Assembly (NCBI GenBank): GCA_022826585.1
Contig: JAJDUR010000022.1
Span: 1-32,149, forward strand
Length of the DNA: 32,149 bases
Source of the DNA: Dehalococcoidia bacterium
GTDB lineage: Bacteria > Chloroflexota > Dehalococcoidia > Tepidiformales > Tepidiformaceae
Direction of reading: 5' to 3'
Shown: one piece after another, positions 14,892-21,759 of the stretch
Numbering within the stretch: position 1 is the first letter of the stretch
Layout: every line of letters starts with the position of its first letter
Notes under the pieces: generated by a model
Seen by the model: only the letters and a program-made list of their open reading frames with translations
Database searches by the model: none
What the model was told of the DNA's origin: nothing
Position numbers and translations under genes: made by a program

Positions 14892-15365
14892 CTAGCCCTC
14901 TCCGCCCATGTCCCGTTCGAAGGCCTCGTAGGTCAACTCGACGCCCGCCGCGATGTGATCGCGAAAGTCGCTCTCCAGGCGACCCGCAACCCCGCGAAGA
15001 CGGTTCACCTCCACCCTGCCCCCCTCCATCTGGTGGGCCACCGTGTCCCGTAGCGTCTCCGTACGGTCGATGAGCGGCTGGTGCTCCGACCGCGACCGCT
15101 CGACGCGAGCGCTCAGCCTCGGCTCCATCCGCTCTATCTCATCAAGGCTTCCCCCGGGCCGTTCCGATGCCTCCCGGTGCCGGTGGAGAACGTCGGCCAG
15201 CTCATCGAGGGCGTCGTGCAGGCCGCCGGCCCAGGCCATCGCGTCCTCCGCCGAGGCCACGATCGCGGCGTCCATCCGCTCCCTCGCGTGGTGGAGCGCG
15301 TCATGCCCGCGCCGCCGCTCCCCGCCACCCCCGTCTGCCGACCGTTCCGCCTTTTCTGCCAGCAT
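14892..15365 (-). CDS. helical protein of unknown function, upstream of dodecin
   Basis: The protein has 157 residues. The start is well supported (ATG at 15365 with GGAGG about seven bases upstream). It is almost entirely helical and charged, with no signal peptide or membrane segment. Histidines recur at helix positions (H50, H61, H63, H95, H137), and the C-terminus reads FRDHIAAGVELTYEAFERDMGG. The last part is reminiscent of helical-bundle proteins such as hemerythrin-like domains, but the acidic ligands of a hemerythrin are not all evident, so I do not assign the family. It precedes dodecin on the same strand and is likely co-transcribed. Confidence 0.7.
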   Translation of the reverse strand: MLAEKAERSADGGGGERRRGHDALHHARERMDAAIVASAEDAMAWAGGLHDALDELADVLHRHREASERPGGSLDEIERMEPRLSARVERSRSEHQPLIDRTETLRDTVAHQMEGGRVEVNRLRGVAGRLESDFRDHIAAGVELTYEAFERDMGGEG

Positions 15366-15713
15366 AGCGAGCCTCCTGCAATCCTCGACTTACAGATGCA
15401 TTGAATCCATTTATCCGCATCCTACGACGCACGTCAAGACACTATCGGAGAACAATACGAGGCTGCCATTCCCGTCACTAGTCACACAGTATGTGAAAGG
15501 AATCACCTGTGGAGTTCGTGAAATTCAGGACAAGCTATTGCTTCGCCCCTCAACTGCTCGGCAGGTACCGGAGCGGTGATGGGTCCGTTCAAGCGGCCCC
15601 GGCGCTGCTTCCTCCTGGCGATGGCCAGACCCCAACCGCTGCCCCTGCTCCTGGTTGACAGGTGGCGGCGCTCGGCTGCACGCTGGGTAAGGCTCGATAA
15701 GACGAGGGTGCCC
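15366..15713. other. noncoding stretch, relatively AT-rich
   Basis: No credible gene. The first part (about 15390-15540) is visibly richer in A/T than the flanks. It contains the dyad TCACA-N5-TGTGA (15482-15496), shaped like a regulator site. A perfect TTGACA (15655-15660) has no -10 at proper spacing. A frame open leftward (15503-15784) and an upstream extension of the antitoxin frame look like chance reading frames. Confidence 0.4.
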
Positions 15714-15971
15714 ATGCCACGGTCGACAAGGACCATCACCTTCTCCCTCTCGCCCGACCTCATGGAACGGGTGGACGAAGTCACGAGGAGCGAGGGGCGC
15801 TCCCGCAGCGAGCTCCTCCGCGAAGCCGTGCTTCGCTATCTCGAAGAACGCGAGTGGCGCAGCATCCTCGACTACGGTGAGCAGCGCGCTAGGGAGCAGG
15901 GCCTCGGCCCCGAGGACGTGGCGCTCCTCATCGACGAATACCGAAGCGAAGCTGCCTCCCCACGCTCGTGA
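15714..15971 (+). CDS. ribbon-helix-helix antitoxin (CopG-like)
   Basis: The protein has 85 residues. The N-terminal ribbon-helix-helix is clear: TRTITFSLSPDLMERVDEV (strand and helix 1) followed by RSRSELLREAVLRYLEE (helix 2). The acidic C-terminal part, with LGPEDVALLIDEYRSEA, is the expected toxin-binding tail. Such proteins dimerise, bind operator DNA and neutralise a partner toxin. The ATG at 15714 has GAGGG upstream; the longer reading of this frame adds a basic, low-quality N-terminus. The stop overlaps the start of the PIN gene (GTGA), typical of toxin-antitoxin pairs. Confidence 0.88.
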   Translation: MPRSTRTITFSLSPDLMERVDEVTRSEGRSRSELLREAVLRYLEEREWRSILDYGEQRAREQGLGPEDVALLIDEYRSEAASPRS

Positions 15972-16378
15972 GGGTGGTTCTCGATTCCAACGTCGTTATC
16001 TCCGGCCTCAACTTCCCTGGGAACGAGCGGACCGTCCTCGACCTTGCTCGTCGGAACCGCTTCGACCTGTTCCTCTCGCCCTTCATCCTCCAGGAGGTCG
16101 GCGGCGTTCTCGTCCGCAAGTTCGGATGGGATGGTGAACGCGTGACGCAGGCCCTCGCCATGCTGCGAGATGCGGCCACCGTCATCGAACCTCCGCGAGG
16201 CCCGGATGTCCTGCAGGACAACCCGGCAGACAACCGGGTTCTCGACTGCGCCGTCGCCTCCTCGGCCGACTACCTCGTCACGGGCGACCGCCGGCACCTT
16301 CTCCCGCTCGGGGAGCACGAAGGCATCACCATCGTCAATGCGCCGCAGTTCCTGTCCCGTATCGAACGGGACGCCTGA
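15968..16378 (+). CDS. PIN-domain toxin ribonuclease
   Basis: The protein has 136 residues and a complete PIN fold. Acidic metal ligands are visible at D6 (VVLDSNVVISG), E43 (LQEVGGVL), D88 and D93 (PADNRVLDCA) and D107 (LVTGDRRHL). It belongs to the branch often annotated 'putative toxin-antitoxin system toxin component, PIN family'. These enzymes cut RNA with Mg2+ when released from their antitoxin. GTG start at 15968, four-base overlap with the antitoxin, so translation is coupled. All catalytic positions are intact. It converges on the P450 gene with an 8-base gap. Confidence 0.9.
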   Translation: MRVVLDSNVVISGLNFPGNERTVLDLARRNRFDLFLSPFILQEVGGVLVRKFGWDGERVTQALAMLRDAATVIEPPRGPDVLQDNPADNRVLDCAVASSADYLVTGDRRHLLPLGEHEGITIVNAPQFLSRIERDA

Positions 16379-16386
16379 GGCGCTCC

Positions 16387-17712
16387 CTAGCCCGCCGCCG
16401 CCGTGGGGTCCGCCTCCGCCCCGGCGAAGCTGCGCCCGCCCCGGCGCCGCACCCGGATGGGGAACTGTTGCAGGCCCCGCAGGACGATGTTGGGCTTGTA
16501 GACGGGTTCGCCCGAGCCGAAGCCGATCTCGCCGAAGCGCTCCAGCAGCACCTCGAAGGCGATGCGCCCCTCCATTCGCGCCAGCGGCGCCCCCAGGCAG
16601 TGGTGGATGCCGCGGCCGAACGAGATGTTGACCGCCTCCTCCCGCGTCACGTCGAGCGTCTCCGGGTCGGAAAACTGCTCCGGATCGCGGTTGGCGCCCC
16701 CGATCAGGAGCAGCAGCCGCGAGCCTCGCTCCGCCACCTTGTCCCCGATCGCCGCGTCCTCCGCCACATACCGTCCGTCGACCTGTACCGGCGCGTCGTA
16801 GCGTAGCAACTCCTCGATGGCAGTAGGCATTCGCTCCGGTTGCTCGCGCAGGAGCTCGATCTGGTCGGGGTGCCCCAGCAGCGCGCGCAGGCCGTTCCCG
16901 ATCAGGTTCGTCGTCGTCTCGTTCCCCGCCACGAGCAGCAGGCGCAGGGTGACCTGCGTCTCCTCCGTCGTGAGCTGGTTGCCTTCCTCTTCCGCCAGCA
17001 CCAGGCGCGAGACCAGGTCGTCCTTCGGGTTCCGTCGCCGCTCCTCGATGATCGGCGCGAAGAAGTCGTGGAACTCGTCCGCCGTCTGGAGGACCAGGCG
17101 ACCCTCCTCCTTCGTGAGGTTCGGCTCCAGCACCCGGGCCAGCCGGTCCGACCAGAGCTTGAACTGCGCCCGGTCCTCGGTCGGAACCCCGATCATCTCC
17201 GCGATCACGATCATCGGGAGCAGCGTCGCCAGGTTCGCCATCAGGTCGAACTCGTCGCTGTCGCCCACCTCGTCCAGCAACCGGTGCGCCGTCGCGCGCA
17301 CGTGGTCCTCCATCATGTTGATCTGCCGGGGGGTGAACGCCCGATTCACGAGGCCCCGCAGGCGCGTGTGGTCGGGCGGGTCGAGGGACAGGATCGACGG
17401 GGTCAGTTGCTCCCGGATGTCCGAGTTGCTGATGCCCCGGCCCTGCCACTCCCGCTCTCCGTTCCTGAACCGCTGGTGGTCCCGCAGGATGGCGTCGACA
17501 TCCTCGTACCGGGAGACGACGAGCATGCCCGTGAGCAGGCTCCGATGGTACGGATCGCGCTCGCGGAGCCGCCGATACGTGGGGTACGGGTCCGCGATGT
17601 AGTCGGAATCGAGCGGATACCACGACACCCCCGACTGGATGCGCTCCTGCAGCAGTCTCGTGCGCACGTACGCCGGTGCGATTGCGGAACGGATGGTGTC
17701 GCCGAGCGTCAT
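16387..17712 (-). CDS. cytochrome P450
   Basis: This soluble bacterial P450 has 441 residues. The I-helix motif LLVAGNETTTN (oxygen activation) lies at 259-269, the ExxR pair at E301-R304 (EELLR), and the heme loop FGRGIHHCLGAPLAR with the thiolate Cys372 at 365-379. SLDPPDHTRLRGLVNRAF is the typical C-helix region of class I bacterial P450s. It inserts one oxygen atom into a substrate using ferredoxin and a reductase, neither of which is in the window; substrate unknown. The upstream region has a small dyad, TGGGG-N5-CCCCA (17728-17742). No obvious operon partner. Confidence 0.96.
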   Translation of the reverse strand: MTLGDTIRSAIAPAYVRTRLLQERIQSGVSWYPLDSDYIADPYPTYRRLRERDPYHRSLLTGMLVVSRYEDVDAILRDHQRFRNGEREWQGRGISNSDIREQLTPSILSLDPPDHTRLRGLVNRAFTPRQINMMEDHVRATAHRLLDEVGDSDEFDLMANLATLLPMIVIAEMIGVPTEDRAQFKLWSDRLARVLEPNLTKEEGRLVLQTADEFHDFFAPIIEERRRNPKDDLVSRLVLAEEEGNQLTTEETQVTLRLLLVAGNETTTNLIGNGLRALLGHPDQIELLREQPERMPTAIEELLRYDAPVQVDGRYVAEDAAIGDKVAERGSRLLLLIGGANRDPEQFSDPETLDVTREEAVNISFGRGIHHCLGAPLARMEGRIAFEVLLERFGEIGFGSGEPVYKPNIVLRGLQQFPIRVRRRGGRSFAGAEADPTAAAG

Positions 17713-17882
17713 GAGCGATTGCCTTCGTGGGGATCACCCCCAGCTTAGTACATCGAGTTGCCCCTCTCCGGAAAGGCACGGTGTGCGGTGCAGCCAGAAA
17801 GTCGGGTGCTTCAGCGCAGGACGTGCTAGCGTCGGGGGAGGACGCCCTCACGCGTACACCACGTGCCTGGAGAGACGCCAGC

Positions 17883-20075
17883 TTGAGGTCAGGCCGCATC
17901 CTCGCCCTGCTGCTCGGGAGCACCCTCGCACTGCTGCTGTGGGTCGCCTCCATGCCCGCGACCACCGCCGGGGCCCAGGAGCCCGAGCGCGAGACCGTCA
18001 CGACGCTTCTCCACCCCGGCTGGAACATGGTCGGCTGGGTGGACCGCACCACCCACGTGCGCCAGATATTCGAGGCCATCCCGGAGCTGACGGAGATCCG
18101 TGGATGGGACACCAGAGACCAGCGCTACCGCCGGTCCACCCCCACCAGCACCGGCTACCGCATGAGCCGCGTCAGCCATGGGCAGGGGGTCTGGCTGCAC
18201 ATCGAGAGCGACGCCGTCGTCGAGTGGGTCCGCCCCGTCTGGGACAGGTACGCCCTGCTCGCGCTCGAAGCGGGCCTCAACCTGACCGGCTGGACCGGCC
18301 GCGATGCCGAACCGGTCGACGCGGCCTTCGCCCGGTTCGGCGACAGCCTGAGGGTCGCCTGGCGCTGGGACGCGGAGGCGCAGCGGTTCCAGGTGTACGT
18401 GCCCGGGGCGGGCGACCTCAACACCCTGGAAACGCTGAACCGCGGTGACGGATTGCTTGTGGACCTCTCCGGCGAGGTGAGCTGGTGGCAGTCGGGGTTC
18501 GGCAGAACCACCGTTACCTTCACCGAAGAGGTCACGCCTGAGCGCCGGGAGGATGTGCACGCGGGGCTTGCCGAGGTGATCGCGTTCTTTGCCGAGACCT
18601 ACGACATCCAGCCGCCAGATTTCGACCTCCGCTCCGGAGAGGGCCTTCCCAACCAGGCCAGAACGGTCTTCCTGGGCCGTCCCCCCGGCAGCCGCGTGCA
18701 GTCCTCCACCGTCAGCATCGGAAGCGAGGTCACCGGACTCTCCCTCAACCGCACCCTCGCCCACGAGTACTTCCATGTCCTCCAGCACAGCTTCGCGAAG
18801 TACCCGTACCCGCCCCGGTGGATGACGGAAGGGGCGGCAACGTACGCAGCGGCCCTGTACGAAGTCGCGGTAGGGGTTCAGGCCGGCGAGACCATCCGCC
18901 AGGGCTGGCATCACTCCGCCGACTACCTCGACCGGCCGATCACTGAGCTCGAGGATGAAATCTACGGAATCCCCGGCGGGTACGAGATGGGCGCGCTTGC
19001 GGTGGATTGGCTGGTCCAGCATGCCGCACGAGAACCCGACGGCGACACCGCCCCGGCATCTCGCGCTCCGACGTCGCTCCCCGAACAGGTGCGCCTCGAA
19101 TCGTTCATCGAGTACTACCGCCTGCTGTCATCCCTGCTGGACTGGCAGGCCGCCTTCGAACAGGCCTTCGGCATCAGTACCGAAGCCTTCTACGCGACCT
19201 TCGAACCGGCGCGCGAAGAGGCCGGCTTCGAGAGCGCCCTGCGCGTCCTCTTCGACATCGGCCTGGAGGAGTTCACCGACGACCGGGAAGCCTACCGTGA
19301 GGCGGCGACCCGCCCCCTGCCCCACACGATCGACGACGTGACCCAGCCGGTAGCCGTTTTTCTCGGCGACGTCGCCCCCGCCCTCCAGGAGTCTCTCCGC
19401 ACAAGGCTGAAGGACATCAGCACCTTCCTCATCAGCCAGTTGGGAGCAGAGCCGTACGAGTACTCCGTGTACGTAGCCGCCGACGATGAGTCGGCCCGGC
19501 CCACCCTCTACGGCCTCTACCGTCAGCGGTACTTCAGCGGGACGACCTACTGTTCGTTTCGAACCCCACAGTTCGTATTCCACAGGGTGTCCTGCAGTGG
19601 CGAATTGTCCGATCGGACCCTTGTCCGCATGGCGTTCATAATGCTCCGCCCTCCGACGGCCAGCGCCGGCCAACCGTGGTGGATCCGCGAGGCGGGGCAC
19701 TACTACGCGACCATCGCCTTCAAGGCATGGATGGGAGAAGAACCCTACGAGGACGAACTTGTCCGCCTCACCGGGGAGGCCCACACGACATCCACGCCCC
19801 TGCAGGAGATCGAGACGCAGGAGGGCTGGCAGACGGCGGGAAACAGCGAGAGCCTGGCGCTGAGCCTCCTCGCTGTCGACTGGCTCGTGAAGCACGCCGG
19901 CGAGCGCTCGCTCCTCGAGTACTACCGCCTCCTGCCCCGCAGCGACGCCGGCCACGACGGCTACGAGCCGCGCGCCGGGAGCTGGGAGGCCGCCTTCGAA
20001 CAGGCCTTCGGCCTTACCCCCGACGACTTCTACGGCCGGTTCGAGACCTACCGCGCGGAACTCCTGAAACCCTGA
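17883..20075 (+). CDS. secreted gluzincin-type metallopeptidase with duplicated peptidase region
   Basis: This exported protein has 730 residues. A signal peptide (RILALLLGSTLALLLW, cleavage likely after TAGAQ) follows a TTG start at 17883, preceded by GGAGAG; the frame is open further upstream but without exported character. Residues about 36-205 hold two beta-rich repeats (HPGWNMVGWVD; GLNLTGWTG). Residues 280-440 form a zinc peptidase: HEYFH at 294-298 and Glu316 in WMTEGAATY. Residues 560-728 repeat this region: RTLVRMAFI replaces RTLAHEYFH, and WWIREAGHYY replaces RWMTEGAATY. Both halves end in EYYRLL and AAFEQAFG. One half looks active and the other is dead. The family is an M1-like 'peptidase MA' hydrolase; substrate unknown. 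Confidence 0.82.
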   Translation: MRSGRILALLLGSTLALLLWVASMPATTAGAQEPERETVTTLLHPGWNMVGWVDRTTHVRQIFEAIPELTEIRGWDTRDQRYRRSTPTSTGYRMSRVSHGQGVWLHIESDAVVEWVRPVWDRYALLALEAGLNLTGWTGRDAEPVDAAFARFGDSLRVAWRWDAEAQRFQVYVPGAGDLNTLETLNRGDGLLVDLSGEVSWWQSGFGRTTVTFTEEVTPERREDVHAGLAEVIAFFAETYDIQPPDFDLRSGEGLPNQARTVFLGRPPGSRVQSSTVSIGSEVTGLSLNRTLAHEYFHVLQHSFAKYPYPPRWMTEGAATYAAALYEVAVGVQAGETIRQGWHHSADYLDRPITELEDEIYGIPGGYEMGALAVDWLVQHAAREPDGDTAPASRAPTSLPEQVRLESFIEYYRLLSSLLDWQAAFEQAFGISTEAFYATFEPAREEAGFESALRVLFDIGLEEFTDDREAYREAATRPLPHTIDDVTQPVAVFLGDVAPALQESLRTRLKDISTFLISQLGAEPYEYSVYVAADDESARPTLYGLYRQRYFSGTTYCSFRTPQFVFHRVSCSGELSDRTLVRMAFIMLRPPTASAGQPWWIREAGHYYATIAFKAWMGEEPYEDELVRLTGEAHTTSTPLQEIETQEGWQTAGNSESLALSLLAVDWLVKHAGERSLLEYYRLLPRSDAGHDGYEPRAGSWEAAFEQAFGLTPDDFYGRFETYRAELLKP

Positions 20076-20090
20076 GCGACAGCGCTGCGG

Positions 20091-20978
20091 CTAGCCGTAC
20101 CGCTCCGATGGGGGCGGCGGGTCGAGCTGCGGGTACCAGGGGCTCCGCAGCGGCTCCCCCGGCTTCAGGTGCAGCCCCAGGCCCGGCGTCGTCGGCACCG
20201 TCGGCCGTGAGGCCGGCCGCGACGCGAACACCACGTCGTCGCCGAACATCCGAACCGCGAGGGCGCGCCGCTGGCTGTCGAGGTTCGTTGGGCCGCCCCC
20301 GTGGATGATGTGCGGGTTCGACACGATCACGTCGCCCGGGTTCACCTCCCAGCCGACGATCGGGAAGCTCTCCCGGTCCGCCTCGATGTCCGGCAGGATC
20401 GGCAGCTCCTCGCCGTAGAACCCGCTCGACGGGTCGTCCGGCTTCGACGGGTTGAAGCCGTCGTACATCGTCCCCAGGTGGCTCCCCGCGACGAACTCCA
20501 GGCACTCCTCGCGCTTCAGCTCGTCCAGCGAGATCCACATCGAGGCGAACTGCGAGCCCCCGATCGGGTAGTAGGGCGTGTCCTGGTGCCAGGGCGTCCG
20601 CTCCGCCCCGCCGCTGCTCTTGAGGAAGAACTCGTCCGAGTAGTACCAGACGTTCTCCGAGCGGATGAACCGCCCCAGGATCTTCTTGATCGGCGAGTCG
20701 TACAGCAGCCGCCTGATCTCGAAGCAGTAGTCGAAGTTCCGCACCGTCTCGTGGAACTCGCCCTCCGTGCCCTCGAAGAACGTCGCCTTTTGCATCCCCG
20801 AGTCCGCCAGCACCTTCCCCAGCCCCATCCCCAGCAGCATCATCCACTCGGGCCCGAGCGCATTGCGCAGCATGACCACGCCGTCCTTCTCCCAGCGCGC
20901 GATCACCTCATCCGTAATCCCCGCGACGGGGTCGGCAGGGTCAAGGTCGTAACTCGCCGCGACGGTTTCGGTAGTCAT
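20091..20978 (-). CDS. phytanoyl-CoA dioxygenase family Fe(II)/2-oxoglutarate oxygenase
   Basis: The protein has 295 residues from ATG 20978. The double-stranded beta-helix has the iron triad H131 and D133 (PWHQDTPYY) and H226 (PHIIHGGGP), with R238 (RRALAVR) placed to bind 2-oxoglutarate. The family hydroxylates organic substrates with O2 and 2-oxoglutarate; the substrate is not predictable. The frame opens at 21035, but a consensus TATAAT lies over the in-frame ATG at 21011, so 20978 is the better start, with GGGAG upstream. It converges on the peptidase gene with a 15-base gap. No dedicated partner gene is adjacent. Confidence 0.92.
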   Translation of the reverse strand: MTTETVAASYDLDPADPVAGITDEVIARWEKDGVVMLRNALGPEWMMLLGMGLGKVLADSGMQKATFFEGTEGEFHETVRNFDYCFEIRRLLYDSPIKKILGRFIRSENVWYYSDEFFLKSSGGAERTPWHQDTPYYPIGGSQFASMWISLDELKREECLEFVAGSHLGTMYDGFNPSKPDDPSSGFYGEELPILPDIEADRESFPIVGWEVNPGDVIVSNPHIIHGGGPTNLDSQRRALAVRMFGDDVVFASRPASRPTVPTTPGLGLHLKPGEPLRSPWYPQLDPPPPSERYG

Positions 20979-21009
20979 CACGCTGCTCCCGGGGCCTGCT
21001 GGCGTCGCC

Positions 21010-21038
21010 ATTATAGGCACGCCGGAGGAGGTCACATC
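21010..21038 (-). promoter_or_regulatory. promoter of the phytanoyl-CoA dioxygenase gene
   Basis: Leftward, a perfect TATAAT (21010-21015) is preceded after 17 bases by ATGTGA (21033-21038), a three-of-six -35 match. Transcription would start near 21003, giving a leader of about 25 bases with a GGGAG ribosome site. This decides the start codon of the gene downstream. Confidence 0.55.
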
Positions 21039-21577
21039 CTGGTGGGCAAACGCATCGGTTAGTGAGAGAGCCGCCTTTCAGTGACGGAGAGCGAATGCCC
21101 GGTGTGCTGCCCCCACCCACGAGGCTCGCGCCCTTCTTCGTCGCCCGAGCGCCTGCACGGGTACGTCTGGCTCCCGCGTCGATCACTCCGCGTCACCTGC
21201 ACGATGCCGGACAGGGAGCGGGGGTTTCGGTGTGTGCTAGCCTTGCACCCGTGAAGCGCCTCGGACCCCTCGCCGCTTCCATCGTCGCCGGACTGGTATC
21301 CGCGTCCGGCGGGGCCATCTGCAGCCCGATGTCGCGCTGGCATGATGAGATTTGCCACGCGGGCTTCGTCAGCAGCGCGATGCTCCCCCATCTCCACCCG
21401 GGCGTTCATCTCGGTCCAGGAATAGCGGTCGCTGGCTTCTGGACGCTCGAGCCGGCGAAGGTGCCATCGCGCGAACTGCTCCATGACAGCGGCCCTCGCC
21501 GGCGGGCTGACGATCCCGAGCCCACACCCGTGCAGCCCGTCGAGTTGGGTGACGCCACCACGGGCTCCCTCCCCGTG

Positions 21578-21688
21578 ATGACCCCGCTGGCCACGCGGCA
21601 GGCCCGGCGTGGTATGTCCCCGCTGATGTGGGTGCTGGCGATTGTGACGATTGCGGGGCTGGTGTTCGTCTCTTACGCACCCGGCTAG
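21578..21688 (+). CDS. possible 36-residue single-pass membrane peptide
   Basis: From ATG 21578 the frame gives a basic start (TPLATRQARRG) followed by one hydrophobic helix (PLMWVLAIVTIAGLVFV) and a stop. Third codon positions are mostly G or C, as in the real genes. No good ribosome site precedes it, and it could be the tail of a longer frame from 21251. No homologue known to me. Confidence 0.2.
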   Translation: MTPLATRQARRGMSPLMWVLAIVTIAGLVFVSYAPG

Positions 21689-21759
21689 GTCCAGGACCTT
21701 TTCCTGCTCTCCACTTCGCCGAGTGAGTGGCCTGCGAGCCGGTGTTGCCAAACAGGATC

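Larger units (their letters stand above)
20979..21759. other. stretch without a convincing gene
   Basis: Apart from the dioxygenase promoter, I cannot assign a gene here. A rightward frame from GTG 21251 (after a -10-like TAGCCT at 21238-21243) to 21688 starts like a signal peptide and ends with a hydrophobic segment (MWVLAIVTIAGLVFVSYA), but its middle is Pro/Arg-rich. On the other strand, from about 21484 down to 21310, a protein-like segment (MEQFARWHLRRLE, SWTEMNARVEMGE, AADEARVANL) has no good start or end. It may be decayed coding sequence. Confidence 0.4.

Noticed and set aside
15655..15660. Perfect TTGACA as -35 of the toxin-antitoxin operon
   Set aside because: No -10-like hexamer at 16-18 bases; the nearest candidate (TAAGGC, 15688) is 27 bases away.
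17820..17833. GACG-N6-CGTC dyad before the peptidase gene as an operator
   Set aside because: Four-base arms are expected often by chance in this composition.
15872..18112. Long leftward frame spanning the antitoxin, PIN, P450 and peptidase regions
   Set aside because: Overlaps four supported genes; product is a shadow.
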